From Marinobacter sp. LA51 (GTDB lineage: Bacteria > Pseudomonadota > Gammaproteobacteria > Pseudomonadales > Oleiphilaceae): a stretch of 64,000 nt of DNA. Of this stretch, positions 43,573-53,796 are shown in pieces. The notes under the pieces were generated by a model. The model saw only the letters and a program-made list of their open reading frames with translations, was not told where the DNA came from and made no database searches. Position numbers and translations under genes: made by a program. The DNA is taken from assembly GCF_030297175.1 (NCBI RefSeq), contig NZ_AP028070.1:3038001-3102000 (forward strand). The letters run 5' to 3'. Position 1 is the first letter of the stretch. Each line of letters starts with the position of its first letter.

Positions 43573-44784
43573 ATGCGTCGTGTTGTTATCACCGGCATGG
43601 GGATTGTCTCCAGCCTTGGCACCAATCAGAAAGAAGTCACCGAGTCTCTGCGGGATTCCCGCCCGGGCATCGGGTTCAGTGAAGAAGCTCGGGACAATGG
43701 CCTGCGCAGCCACGTGTGCGGTCAGATCAACCTGAACCTGGCTGAGCTGATCGATCGGAAACTCTTTCGGTTCATGTGCCCGGCCTCTGGTTATACCTAT
43801 CTGGCCACCCGCGAAGCCATTGAACAGGCCGGCCTGAGCGAAGAACAGATCAAGGCCAACACCACCGGTGCTATTTTCGGCACAGGCGGCGCCTCGACTG
43901 TAGAACTGCTGGACGCCATCGATACCCATCGCGAAAAAGGCATCCGCCGAGTCGGTCCGTACCGGGTTCCGCGTACTATGGGCAGCTCCATCAACGCCTC
44001 GATCTCCACCGCCTTCGGCATCACCGGCGTTAACTACGGCATCACCTCAGCTTGCGCCACCAGTGCGCACGCTATCGGCCATGCTGCGGATCTGATCGCC
44101 CTGGGCCGCCAGGACATCATGCTGGCCGGCGGCGGCGAAGATATTCACTGGAGCCTGAGCCTGCTGTTTGATGGCATGGGCGCGCTGTCTACCAAATACA
44201 ATGACACCCCTGAACTGGCGTCCCGTACCTATGACGCGGATCGCGATGGCTTTGTCATTTCCGGCGGCGGTGGAACCGTGGTTCTGGAAGCACTGGAACA
44301 CGCAGAAGCCCGAGGCGCCACCATCTTGGGTGAGCTGGTTGGTTTTGGTGCAACCTCCGACGGCGCCGACATGGTCGCCCCCAGCGGCGAAGGCGCTGTC
44401 CGGTGCATGCAGCAGGCCATGAAGAACGTTGACGGCGAGATCAGCTACATCAACACCCACGGCACCAGTACACCGGCCGGGGACGTCACCGAACTGAAGG
44501 CCCTGAAAGAAACCTTCGGCGACAGGATTCCACCGCTGAGCTCCACCAAGCCCCTGTGCGGTCACGCGCTGGGTGCCGCTGGCGTGCATGAGGCGATCTA
44601 CAGCCTGATCATGCAGCGTGAAGGCTTCATCGCACCGTCTGCCAACATTCAGAATCTGGATGAAGGCGCCGAGGGTTACCCGATTGTGCGGGAGCGGATG
44701 GACAACCAGAACCTGGACCTGGTGATGAGCAACAGCTTCGGCTTTGGCGGCACCAACGCCACACTGATCTTCAAGAAGGTATAA
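43573..44784 (+). CDS. fabB: 3-oxoacyl-ACP synthase I FabB
   Basis: A 403-residue ketoacyl synthase that elongates cis-3-decenoyl-ACP made by FabA. The catalytic triad is complete: Cys in [12 protein letters not shown] near residue 163, His in [11 protein letters not shown] near 299 and His in CGHALGAAG near 335. GGAGT precedes the ATG. It is the second gene of fabAB. The small AraC-type gene lies convergently only three bases beyond its stop, so the transcripts overlap. Confidence 0.95.
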   Translation: MRRVVITGMGIVSSLGTNQKEVTESLRDSRPGIGFSEEARDNGLRSHVCGQINLNLAELIDRKLFRFMCPASGYTYLATREAIEQAGLSEEQIKANTTGAIFGTGGASTVELLDAIDTHREKGIRRVGPYRVPRTMGSSINASISTAFGITGVNYGITSACATSAHAIGHAADLIALGRQDIMLAGGGEDIHWSLSLLFDGMGALSTKYNDTPELASRTYDADRDGFVISGGGGTVVLEALEHAEARGATILGELVGFGATSDGADMVAPSGEGAVRCMQQAMKNVDGEISYINTHGTSTPAGDVTELKALKETFGDRIPPLSSTKPLCGHALGAAGVHEAIYSLIMQREGFIAPSANIQNLDEGAEGYPIVRERMDNQNLDLVMSNSFGFGGTNATLIFKKV

Positions 44785-44787
44785 CCC

Positions 44788-45144
44788 TCAGGAAAATCTG
44801 ACCGAGCGGTATTCAGCCGGAGAAGTGCCCATCCAGCGCTTGAAGGCCCGGCTGAATGCACTCAGTTCAGAGAAGCCAAGCTGCTCGGCAATTTCGACCA
44901 GCGGCTTGGTTTTATCCTGCATGTAGTTCAATGCCTGGGTACGCCGGACATCTTCCAGCAGGTGAGCGAAGGTCAGCCCTTCCCGCTTCAGTTTCTTGTG
45001 CAGGGTATAGCGACTCATGTGCAGCTGGGATGCCACCGCCTCAACACCAACCTTGCCACGAGCAAGCTGGGAGCTGATCAGCAGACTCACTCGGGCACTC
45101 AGAGTTACCCGCACTCCTTCTTGGCTCAGGGATTCTGACGCCAT
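44788..45144 (-). CDS. Orphan AraC/XylS-type DNA-binding domain protein
   Basis: A 118-residue protein consisting only of the AraC-family double helix-turn-helix. The first motif is VEAVASQLHMSRYTLHKKLK near residue 35 and the second LVEIAEQLGFSELSAFSRAF near 85, closing with the usual MGTSPAEYR. No effector domain precedes it, so it is built like SoxS/MarA rather than full-length AraC proteins, though its sequence is nearer to regulators with an upstream ligand domain. AGGAGG lies eight bases before the ATG at 45144; the ATG at 45150 is too close. A FabR-like palindrome lies about 50 bases upstream and fabB is convergent, suggesting a role in lipid control. Confidence 0.8.
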   Translation of the reverse strand: MASESLSQEGVRVTLSARVSLLISSQLARGKVGVEAVASQLHMSRYTLHKKLKREGLTFAHLLEDVRRTQALNYMQDKTKPLVEIAEQLGFSELSAFSRAFKRWMGTSPAEYRSVRFS

Positions 45145-45191
45145 GGACATTTCCTCCTAGTATCCAACGGGGTCAATGGACCATACCAGTC

Positions 45192-45209
45192 AGCGTACAT
45201 GCGTTCGCT
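45192..45209. promoter_or_regulatory. FabR-like site upstream of the AraC-type gene
   Basis: AGCGTACA-TG-CGTTCGCT keeps the left half of the FabR operator exactly and the right half with one change from TGTTCGCT. It lies 48 bases before the start of the minus-strand AraC-type gene, within its expected promoter. Confidence 0.6.
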
Positions 45210-45357
45210 GAAAGGAATCAATTAGACCTTTTAGCCATGACCTGAGGTTAGACACCAATTGTGTCAAGCTCATTGCGCGGCACTTCCCAATACCCGCGAA
45301 GCCACGCCTTGGTGCCCACCATCCCAATTACGGTATAATCGCGACTCAGTCATTTTA

Positions 45358-45382
45358 ATACCTGACTATTTTACTCTGGTAT
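45358..45382 (+). promoter_or_regulatory. IscR type-1 binding site
   Basis: The 25 bases beginning ATACCTGACTATTTTACTC and ending GGTAT agree with the IscR type-1 consensus (ATASYYGACTRWWWYAGTCRRSTAT) at 23 positions by hand alignment. The site covers the -35 region of the downstream suf promoter, so IscR with its 2Fe-2S cluster would repress when cluster supply is sufficient. Confidence 0.88.
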
Positions 45383-45390
45383 TGTATAAT
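45362..45390 (+). promoter_or_regulatory. Proximal suf promoter
   Basis: A -35 hexamer CTGACT (45362-45367) is separated by 17 bases from a perfect -10 TATAAT (45385-45390). A second, distal TATAAT is at 45334-45339 with TTGGTG at 45309-45314 and a 19-base spacer, which is less favourable. The IscR site overlaps the proximal promoter and lies just downstream of the distal one. Confidence 0.65.
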
Positions 45391-45610
45391 CGCTCGCCAG
45401 AAGCAACGGGTTTTGCCGGTTTTTCTACTGATTTTTCAACATCCGGCCTTCACGACCCGTCATCCAAAAATCGATTGCAGGGCGTATTCAAGGAACGAAC
45501 GACCACTGCAACACCCAAACTGATGACATACGACCGGCGCCGAGACACCTCGGACCGTCGGCACACCAAGGGCGCAGACGCCCGAGATGAGAGAATACGG
45601 AGCGACCACC

Positions 45611-47059
<1,449 letters not shown>

Positions 47060-47125
47060 CGGCAGCGCCAGACCCCGACACGTTTACACGAATTCATACA
47101 GATTAACGAAGAGAGAACGCCACAA

Positions 47126-47899
47126 ATGCTGAGCATCAAAAACCTGCACGCATCCGTTGAGGACAAGGAAATCCTCAAAGGCATCAACCTGGAGATCAAA
47201 GCCGGGGAAGTTCACGCCATCATGGGGCCGAACGGCTCCGGCAAGAGCACTCTGTCTCAGGTGCTGGCAGGCAACGAAGCATTTGAAGTCACCAGCGGCG
47301 AAATCACCCTGAATGGCGAGAACCTGCTGGACCTGGAAACCGAAGAGCGCGCCCGCGAAGGCATCTTCCTGGCCTTCCAGTACCCGGTGGAAATCCCTGG
47401 TGTCAGCAACCTGCAGTTCCTGCGCACCGCGGTGAACGCCATGCGCACCCACCGCGGCGAGCCGGAAATGAACGCAGCAGAATTCATGAAGCTGGCCAAG
47501 GAAGTTTCCAAACAGGTCGACCTTGATCCCGCCTTCCTGAAGCGCGGCGTGAACGAAGGCTTCTCCGGCGGCGAAAAGAAGCGCAACGAGATCATGCAGG
47601 CGCTGCTGTTGCAGCCGAAGCTGGCGATTCTGGACGAAACCGATTCCGGCCTCGACATCGACGCCCTGCAAGTCGTTTCCAATGGTGTTAACGCTTTGCG
47701 CGCCGAAGACCGCGCCATTCTGATGGTGACTCACTACCAGCGCCTGCTGAACCACATTGTGCCCGATTACGTGCACGTGCTGGCCGGTGGCAAGATCGTT
47801 AAATCCGGTGGCCGTGAACTGGCCCTGGAACTGGAAGAACGCGGCTACGGCTGGCTCGGCATCAAGGATGAAGACACTGCCGACAGTTCAGCTAACTAA
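47126..47899 (+). CDS. sufC: SUF ATPase SufC
   Basis: A 257-residue ABC-type ATPase, soluble, that drives conformational change of SufB and SufD. Walker [10 protein letters not shown] near residue 35, the atypical signature FSGGEKKRNEIMQ near 148 and Walker B LAILDETDSGLD near 173 are as in E. coli SufC. The ATG at 47126 lies 66 bases after sufB. GGAG-type signals are present for each of the following genes, with short gaps, so one transcript is expected. Confidence 0.95.
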   Translation: MLSIKNLHASVEDKEILKGINLEIKAGEVHAIMGPNGSGKSTLSQVLAGNEAFEVTSGEITLNGENLLDLETEERAREGIFLAFQYPVEIPGVSNLQFLRTAVNAMRTHRGEPEMNAAEFMKLAKEVSKQVDLDPAFLKRGVNEGFSGGEKKRNEIMQALLLQPKLAILDETDSGLDIDALQVVSNGVNALRAEDRAILMVTHYQRLLNHIVPDYVHVLAGGKIVKSGGRELALELEERGYGWLGIKDEDTADSSAN

Positions 47900-47911
47900 G
47901 GAGCTCGCGGA

Positions 47912-49198
47912 ATGAAACCAGCACCTACTCTTTCCAGCGCGTTTTTGCATCCGGTCGGGCATTCCCTGCCGGAGCCGCTGGTGGCACTGCGTAAGCAACG
48001 GGGCACCGCCCTGGTCGACATGCCACTGCCCACGCGCAAAACGGAAAACTGGAAGTACTCCAGCAAGTACCTGAAGCTGACCGACGACATGGCCATCGCC
48101 CTGCCCGCCGAAGGCAAGACTGGCAGCAGTCTGGCGGTACCCGGCTACAAGGTGGCGTTCATGAACGGGGTCATGATCCCGGAAGCCAGCGAGTACCCGG
48201 ACCTGGATGGCATTACCATCCAGAGCTTTGACGACCTCAGTAACGACGAAGCCGCCGAACTGGCCGATCGTCTGGACAGTACCCTGGACAACAACGCCGT
48301 GCAGATGGCGCGCCTGAACTCGGCACGCTTCGAAGATGGCCTGCTGATTCGCCTGGCTCCAGACGCTGTGCTCGACCAGCCGCTGTTCATCGTGCACGAA
48401 GTAACTGCCGACGCCAGCGGTTCGGCGTTCCCACGCATTTATGTGGATGCCGGCCGGAACAGCCAGATCACCCTGGTAGAAGAGTACATTTCCAGCGGTT
48501 CTGAGCCGGTGATGGTTAACACCGTCTCCGAGTTCACCCTGGCCGACGGCGCCAACGTCACCAGCATTCGCCTGAACATGGAAGGCGAGAACGTTCAGCA
48601 TATTGGCGCCACCGGTGTCCGCCAGCAGCGCAGCTCCCGCTTCGAGAGCCACAGCGTTGGCTTTGGTGGCCCGTTGCGTCGGCACGACCTGCAGGTTCGC
48701 CTGGAAGGCGAAGGTGCCGAATGCAAACTGAACGGCGTGGTGGTTACCCAGGGCAAGCAGCATTACGACAATCACACCACGATTGAACATATCGCGGCCC
48801 ACTGCAACAGCGAGGAAACCTACCGCAACATTGCGGCGGATCAGTCCCACGCGATCTTTAACGGCCGGATTCATATTCACCAGGACGCCCAGAAGTCCAA
48901 CGCGGATATGAACAACAAGAACCTGCTGCTGTCCAACGGTGCAGAGATAGATACCAAGCCGGAACTGGAAATCTATGCCGATGACGTTAAATGCGCCCAC
49001 GGCGCTACCATCGGTCAGTTGGACGAAGCGTCCCTGTTCTACCTGGTATCCCGCGGTATCGCCCGGCGTGAAGCCAATGTTCTGCTGACCATGGCCTTTA
49101 TCAACGAGCTGGTCGAACAGATTCCGGTAGCAGCGGTTCGCGAAACCGCGCAAACGCGGCTGAACCAGTTCTTCGACCAGACCTTCGAGGAGGCGTAA
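47912..49198 (+). CDS. sufD: SUF scaffold partner SufD
   Basis: A 428-residue paralogue of SufB and third subunit of SufBC2D, involved in iron acquisition for the scaffold. The beta-helix core is recognisable in VTSIRLNMEGENVQHIGATG, NHTTIEHIAAHCNSEETYRN and the C-terminal DDVKCAHGATIGQLDEASLF with the conserved His of the SufB-SufD interface. The ATG at 47912 follows AAGGAG. Six bases separate it from sufS. Confidence 0.95.
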   Translation: MKPAPTLSSAFLHPVGHSLPEPLVALRKQRGTALVDMPLPTRKTENWKYSSKYLKLTDDMAIALPAEGKTGSSLAVPGYKVAFMNGVMIPEASEYPDLDGITIQSFDDLSNDEAAELADRLDSTLDNNAVQMARLNSARFEDGLLIRLAPDAVLDQPLFIVHEVTADASGSAFPRIYVDAGRNSQITLVEEYISSGSEPVMVNTVSEFTLADGANVTSIRLNMEGENVQHIGATGVRQQRSSRFESHSVGFGGPLRRHDLQVRLEGEGAECKLNGVVVTQGKQHYDNHTTIEHIAAHCNSEETYRNIAADQSHAIFNGRIHIHQDAQKSNADMNNKNLLLSNGAEIDTKPELEIYADDVKCAHGATIGQLDEASLFYLVSRGIARREANVLLTMAFINELVEQIPVAAVRETAQTRLNQFFDQTFEEA

Positions 49199-49204
49199 CC
49201 GGGT

Positions 49205-50464
49205 ATGAGCGACTTGTCCGTGGCGAATGCAGCAAAACAATCGGCTTTCGATGTGGAAGCCGTGCGCCGGGACTTTCCGATCCTGTCACAGCAGGTCAAC
49301 GGCAAGCCTCTGGTGTATCTGGATAACGGCGCTTCGGCCCAGAAGCCGATTGTCGTTCTTGACGCCATGGATCGGTATTACCGGGAACTTCACTCCAATG
49401 TACACCGGGGCGCCCATACCCTGGCTGATCGTGCCACCTCTGCGTTCGAGAATGCCCGGGAAACCGTTCGCGGCTTCCTGAACGCCGAGAGCACCCGGGA
49501 AATCGTCTGGACCCGTGGCACCACCGAGGCGATCAACCTGGTGGCCAATGGCCTGGCGGGTCGTCTGCAGCCGGGTGACGAAATCCTGGTCAGCCACATG
49601 GAGCACCACGCCAATATCGTGCCCTGGCAGATGATTGCCGAGCGCACCGGGGCCAAGGTGGTTCCAATTCAGGTGACTCCCGAAGGCGAGCTCGACCTCG
49701 ACTCCTTCAACAGCCTGTTGAACCAGCGCACCCGCATCTTCGCGATCACTCACGTTTCCAACGTGCTGGGCACGGTAAACCCGATTGCCGCCCTGATTGA
49801 ACAGGCCAAGGCCAAGGCCAAGGGTGTACTCACTCTGGTGGATGGCGCCCAGGCGGTGCCGCACTACCAGCCGGATGTGCAGGCCCTGGGCTGCGATTTT
49901 TACGTGTTCTCGTCCCACAAGCTGTTCGGCCCGACCGGTATCGGTGTGCTGTACGGCAAGGCCCAGCTACTGGAGGAAATGCCTCCATACCAGGGCGGTG
50001 GCGAGATGATCGAGCGGGTGTCGTTCGAGCGCACTACCTGGAACACCCTGCCCTACAAATTCGAGGCTGGAACCCCGGCTATTGCCGAGGCCATTGGCCT
50101 GGGCGCGGCCATCGACTATCTGGGCCGGCTCGACCGGCACGGCATGGAAGTGGCGGAGTCCGCTCTGCTCGAACGGGCCAACCAGCTGGTCGAAACCGTT
50201 CCGGGCATGGAAATCATTGGTACCGCCAAGCAAAAAGTACCGGTGATGTCCTTTAAAATTGCCGGTTTGCACCCCAGTGATGTGGGTACGCTATTGGATC
50301 AGCAGGGCATCGCGATCCGTACCGGACACCATTGCGCCATGCCGCTGATGGATTTTTATGGAGTACCCGGCACTGCCCGGGCCTCCTTTGCGTTCTACAA
50401 TACGTTGGATGAGGTCGAACAATTGTTCGCCGCCCTGCAGAAGATCCAACGCCTGTTTGCCTGA
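49205..50464 (+). CDS. sufS: Cysteine desulfurase SufS
   Basis: A 419-residue PLP enzyme of class V aminotransferases that takes sulfur from L-cysteine as a persulfide. The PLP lysine is in FSSHKLFGPTG near residue 238, and the catalytic Cys in RTGHHCAMPL near 377. Group II desulfurases of this kind need SufE as sulfur acceptor, encoded three genes on. The ATG at 49205 has a modest ribosome site within the sufD end. Confidence 0.95.
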   Translation: MSDLSVANAAKQSAFDVEAVRRDFPILSQQVNGKPLVYLDNGASAQKPIVVLDAMDRYYRELHSNVHRGAHTLADRATSAFENARETVRGFLNAESTREIVWTRGTTEAINLVANGLAGRLQPGDEILVSHMEHHANIVPWQMIAERTGAKVVPIQVTPEGELDLDSFNSLLNQRTRIFAITHVSNVLGTVNPIAALIEQAKAKAKGVLTLVDGAQAVPHYQPDVQALGCDFYVFSSHKLFGPTGIGVLYGKAQLLEEMPPYQGGGEMIERVSFERTTWNTLPYKFEAGTPAIAEAIGLGAAIDYLGRLDRHGMEVAESALLERANQLVETVPGMEIIGTAKQKVPVMSFKIAGLHPSDVGTLLDQQGIAIRTGHHCAMPLMDFYGVPGTARASFAFYNTLDEVEQLFAALQKIQRLFA

Positions 50465-50477
50465 TGGAGGTGGAATT

Positions 50478-50831
50478 ATGACAGCCGAAGTCTTCACCCC
50501 GACCGTCGCCGTCACCATGACGCCGACTGCGGTTAAACACGTGCGCAAACAATTGGATAAAAAGCCGGAGGCCAAAGGCATCCGGCTTGCCATCAAGAAA
50601 AGCGGTTGCTCCGGCTTCAAGTACGAGACCCAGTGGGTCGACGAAGTAGCAACCGATGACAAGGTTTTTCACATTGATGGCGTCGATGTGTTTGTGAAAG
50701 AGGAGCACCTGCCCCTGGTCAACGGAATCGAGATCGATTTTGTCACCGAGGGTGTCAACTCCCTGTTCCAGTTCCGCAATCCGAACGCCACTGCCGAGTG
50801 CGGTTGCGGAGAAAGTTTCACCGTTGCCTGA
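50478..50831 (+). CDS. sufA: A-type Fe-S carrier SufA (HesB/IscA family)
   Basis: A 117-residue HesB/IscA protein that carries Fe-S clusters to targets. The three ligand cysteines are in KSGCSGFKY near residue 45 and AECGCGESF near 109-111. TGGAGG lies shortly before the ATG. In E. coli, sufA is the first gene of the operon; here it is fifth, a gene order seen in several other proteobacteria. Confidence 0.92.
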   Translation: MTAEVFTPTVAVTMTPTAVKHVRKQLDKKPEAKGIRLAIKKSGCSGFKYETQWVDEVATDDKVFHIDGVDVFVKEEHLPLVNGIEIDFVTEGVNSLFQFRNPNATAECGCGESFTVA

Positions 50832-50889
50832 GCCGGTTTAACCGGGCCTTTTCAGGCACAACACAGTTAACAGCGAGGCCAGTCTGGGC

Positions 50890-51432
50890 ATGCAAGAACG
50901 GGAAGTGGTCCTGACCAAACGTGAGGTGGAAGCCCGCCTTGTTCCCGCCGGAACCGAGATCATGATTCCGTCGGACACCTTTGTGACCATCACACAGTCG
51001 CTGGGTGGCAGCTTCACCGTCGCCGTCAACGGCAACCTCGCCCGCATCGAAGGTCACAACGCCGACGCTCTGGGTAAGAAACCGCTGGAAAGCAGCTTCG
51101 ACACGCCAGAAGACGGCACCATCAACGAAAACCAGGTATGGGAAGCCCTTCAAAATTGCTACGACCCGGAGATCCCGGTCGATGTGGTCAACCTGGGGCT
51201 GATCTACGAGTGCAAGATTGAAAACGGCACCGAGGCAGGCAACCATGTCTTCATCAAGATGACCCTCACCGCCGCTGGCTGCGGCATGGGTCCGGTTATC
51301 TGCGATGATGTCCAGACCAAGGTCGAGCATGTCCCCAACGTCGACAAGGTCACGGTGGAGCTTACTTTCGATCCACCCTGGAGCAATGACATGCTGACCG
51401 ACGAAGCCAAGCTTGAATTGGGAATGCTGTAA
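50890..51432 (+). CDS. sufT: SufT, MIP18/DUF59-family Fe-S maturation protein
   Basis: A 180-residue protein of the SufT group. The N-terminal part (residues 1-75) is the SufT-specific extension, and the C-terminal DUF59/MIP18 domain shows NCYDPEIPVDVVNLGLIYE near residue 90-108 and TAAGCGMGPVICDDVQ near 135, with a likely cluster-related Cys. SufT helps Fe-S protein maturation, especially lipoate synthase and aconitase, under high demand. It ends one base into sufE, indicating coupling. Confidence 0.92.
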   Translation: MQEREVVLTKREVEARLVPAGTEIMIPSDTFVTITQSLGGSFTVAVNGNLARIEGHNADALGKKPLESSFDTPEDGTINENQVWEALQNCYDPEIPVDVVNLGLIYECKIENGTEAGNHVFIKMTLTAAGCGMGPVICDDVQTKVEHVPNVDKVTVELTFDPPWSNDMLTDEAKLELGML

Positions 51433-51893
51433 TGACTGCCACCGAACAGGACTTCAAGAACAACCCACTGGGCACCGAGACCACCGTCGACGACGTAACC
51501 GATGCCTTTGAGTTTCTGGACGATTGGGAAGAGCGCTACGCCTACATCATTGATCTGGGCAAGCAGCTGCCGGCCTTTCCGGACGAGGCCCGGGTAGAAG
51601 ACAACTATGTTCATGGCTGCCAGAGCCAGGTCTGGCTGATTCATTATTACGATGAAGCCAGCGGCAAACTGTTTCTGCTGATTGATTCCGACGCGATGAT
51701 TGTGCGCGGTCTGGCGGCGATCATCCTGGTGGCCCTGAACGGCAGGTCACCCCGGGAACTGCTGACCACCGACATCGACGAACTGTTCGAAAGCCTGGAT
51801 CTGTTCCGCCACATCTCGCCTACTCGTGGCAATGGCCTGCGCGCCATGATCGGAAAAATCCGCGACATAGCCGCGGCTGAAGCGGCGGCCTAA
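51432..51893 (+). CDS. sufE: Sulfur acceptor SufE
   Basis: A 153-residue SufE protein, which receives the persulfide sulfur from SufS and passes it to SufB. The acceptor Cys is in DNYVHGCQSQVWL near residue 60, and the N-terminal DDWEERYAYIIDLGKQLP is typical. Its ATG shares one base with the sufT stop. A strong terminator lies 33 bases beyond its stop, ending the suf operon. Confidence 0.95.
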   Translation: MTATEQDFKNNPLGTETTVDDVTDAFEFLDDWEERYAYIIDLGKQLPAFPDEARVEDNYVHGCQSQVWLIHYYDEASGKLFLLIDSDAMIVRGLAAIILVALNGRSPRELLTTDIDELFESLDLFRHISPTRGNGLRAMIGKIRDIAAAEAAA

Positions 51894-51926
51894 GTTACGG
51901 ATTAACCCCCAAGAAGTACCTTCCTT

Positions 51927-51946
51927 CGCCCGGCATCCGCCGGGCG
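51927..51946 (+). terminator. Terminator of the suf operon
   Basis: A perfect eight-pair G+C-rich stem, CGCCCGGC-ATCC-GCCGGGCG, followed by TTTGCTTT. It lies 33 bases after sufE and 19 before the end of the convergent flgT gene. Confidence 0.85.
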
Positions 51947-51965
51947 TTTGCTTTCCAGCGCTACC

Positions 51966-53162
51966 TCACCAGATGATGGCAATGTCGTCCCGCTGGATAT
52001 TCACCTGCCCGCCAAACTGGGGCATGCGACCGTTACTGAAATCCGGATGAACATTGTTCAGGGTGACTGAGAGCCGGGTATCTGTGAGCTCTGGAGTGCC
52101 ACCGAGAGAATCCAGGTATTGGGCGCTGCGGTACAGATTGAGCTGATCACCCGGGCGCAGACCTGCGATTGCGCCGGACGCCAAAGTCACCCGATTGCCA
52201 TCGACACGGGTAATGCGGGTCATAAACGGCTGACAGGCCAATGCACTGGTCACCGCGCTTGCCATCTCATTCAGGGTCGAATTGACCGACTGACCGTAGG
52301 CCGTCTGCTTAAACCCCTCCGAACCAAATCCATCCGAAGCGCCGGGGCCGGCGTTCCACTCCGCGGACGTGGCAAAACGCTGCTGGTAGACCGGTGAACC
52401 ACTGAAGCCGTCATAGACCATCATGTCGACCACAAATCGTCGGTTCTGGTCGACCACTCCAATGCCACGCTGCATCCGGTCCAGAACAGACGTGCCCCAG
52501 GCCGAAGGATCGGCAACCCCCAGGTCACGAATGACGCCGGTGATCACAAACTGGGCGCCCATTTCCCGGGCCACCTGAACCACATTGGTCAAGCGGTTGT
52601 CGCCCTGCTGCAGGGTGGGCGCGTTCAGAAGGTCATCAAACAGGCGGCTGGTGGTGGCGGCCAGAACCTGAACGCCCTCGCTCTCACGCAACCTGGCCTG
52701 AAGTTGTTGCGGCAAGATCTCGCCGGCGTCATCAAGACGCCCAATTCTGGCCTGACCCGGGTAAAGCATCGGGAAACCTGTCACCGCGACCCGTTTTTTC
52801 AATCGTGTCGCCTCGCCAGCGCCACAGCTGGCGTGGCCCTCGGAAACCTCGGCGCGCACCGTCACCCGCATCAGATTGCCACTGCGCTGTTCGCCCACCA
52901 CTCGGGCATTGTGGGCCCGAGCACTGGCCGCCACCTGCATGTGGGATTCGGTAACCACGCCATTCTCCATGGTATCCCGGGTGCTTACCCGAGCCTCGTA
53001 CTGCAGGGCCAGATCACGAAGTGCAGCCTGATAGGCCTCGGCGCGGGCCGCTTCCAGATCACCATTTACAATGGTTCCATGCCCGACACCCTCAAGCACT
53101 GCCGCCTGACTGATGCCCGCGAAAACCAGTAGAAACGCAAACAGGACGCGCCTTGCTGCCAT
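51966..53162 (-). CDS. flgT: Flagellar assembly protein FlgT
   Basis: A 398-residue periplasmic protein. The signal peptide (VLFAFLLVFAGISQA) is followed by the FlgT N-terminal domain (VLEGVGHGTIVNGDLEAAR), a middle domain of the CsgG/TolB-like fold (residues about 130-270, RVAVTGFPML to VYQQRF) and a C-terminal SH3-like part with GAIAGLRPGDQLNLYR. In Vibrio, FlgT builds the H-ring around the flagellar basal body and is needed for outer-membrane insertion of the rod. The ATG at 53162 was chosen with GAGG ten bases upstream; a GTG at 53177 is an alternative. FlgP lies just upstream, the usual partner. Confidence 0.85.
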   Translation of the reverse strand: MAARRVLFAFLLVFAGISQAAVLEGVGHGTIVNGDLEAARAEAYQAALRDLALQYEARVSTRDTMENGVVTESHMQVAASARAHNARVVGEQRSGNLMRVTVRAEVSEGHASCGAGEATRLKKRVAVTGFPMLYPGQARIGRLDDAGEILPQQLQARLRESEGVQVLAATTSRLFDDLLNAPTLQQGDNRLTNVVQVAREMGAQFVITGVIRDLGVADPSAWGTSVLDRMQRGIGVVDQNRRFVVDMMVYDGFSGSPVYQQRFATSAEWNAGPGASDGFGSEGFKQTAYGQSVNSTLNEMASAVTSALACQPFMTRITRVDGNRVTLASGAIAGLRPGDQLNLYRSAQYLDSLGGTPELTDTRLSVTLNNVHPDFSNGRMPQFGGQVNIQRDDIAIIW

Positions 53163-53250
53163 GGACGAAAACCTCACAAACGTATATATCGGGGACTCAA
53201 CGTACCCACTAGCAAATTAACTCACCAACAATTCACCCGACTACCGGCAC

Positions 53251-53787
53251 TCAATCCAGGTAGTACAGCGAATCAACACCCCGACTCTGGACATCGCCTA
53301 CGCTGTCGTTGTCCCGGGGCATGGGGATGGGGCACAGATCCTGCACCTGATCATCGACCACCTTGGAAACACAGGCCCGAAACCGCGGTTCCAGCTTCAG
53401 TTCCATCACCGTCTCAACAACGCCGTCACTGTGTTCATTAACCGCCACCATCTTGGCGCCGCGAATGTAACTGTCGACGTAGGTGCGGAAATTGTCATTG
53501 TTGAGTACAAAATCGTTCACCGTCGAGCTGCCATAAATCACTGTGCCATACACCCGCTCAGCCAGGTTACGATAAGCATCAAGCTGTGAGGCACGTCGAG
53601 CCAGCAGCCGCTTGCGGGTATTCAGGCGATCCTTGGCGGAATCTTCATAGGTGCCAAAGCCGCTGACCCGAACAGTGATCGGCTCCAGCTGGGTGTCACG
53701 CTGGCCGGAGTCCTGATGACCACCTATAGGGGCGCACGCGGCAAGGGCCAGGACAAAAATAGAGACGGCTATCCAGCGAAGGTTCAT
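53251..53787 (-). CDS. flgP: FlgP-like LPP20-family outer-membrane lipoprotein
   Basis: A 178-residue lipoprotein with signal FVLALAAC (lipidation near Cys18). The core resembles LPP20/FlgP proteins: ERVYGTVIYGSSTVNDFVL, in part, near residue 97 and a GAKMVAVNEHSDGVVETVME-type stretch near 135. FlgP and FlgT with FlgO form H-ring components of polar or sheathed flagella in Vibrio and relatives. The gene is upstream of flgT on the same strand, 88 bases apart. A stem that could hide its ribosome site lies in the leader (53797-53816). No FlgO gene is visible here. Confidence 0.78.
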   Translation of the reverse strand: MNLRWIAVSIFVLALAACAPIGGHQDSGQRDTQLEPITVRVSGFGTYEDSAKDRLNTRKRLLARRASQLDAYRNLAERVYGTVIYGSSTVNDFVLNNDNFRTYVDSYIRGAKMVAVNEHSDGVVETVMELKLEPRFRACVSKVVDDQVQDLCPIPMPRDNDSVGDVQSRGVDSLYYLD

Positions 53788-53796
53788 GGTTTACTC

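Larger units (their letters stand above)
45145..45610. other. Regulatory region between the AraC-type gene and sufB
   Basis: These 466 bases contain no credible gene. They hold a FabR-like palindrome (45192-45209), two copies of GTATAATCGC (45333-45342 and 45384-45393), each containing a perfect -10 hexamer TATAAT, and an IscR type-1 site (45358-45382). The stretch 45400-45600 is an unusually long untranslated leader, about 200 bases, for the suf operon; I see no known riboswitch in it. Confidence 0.6.
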
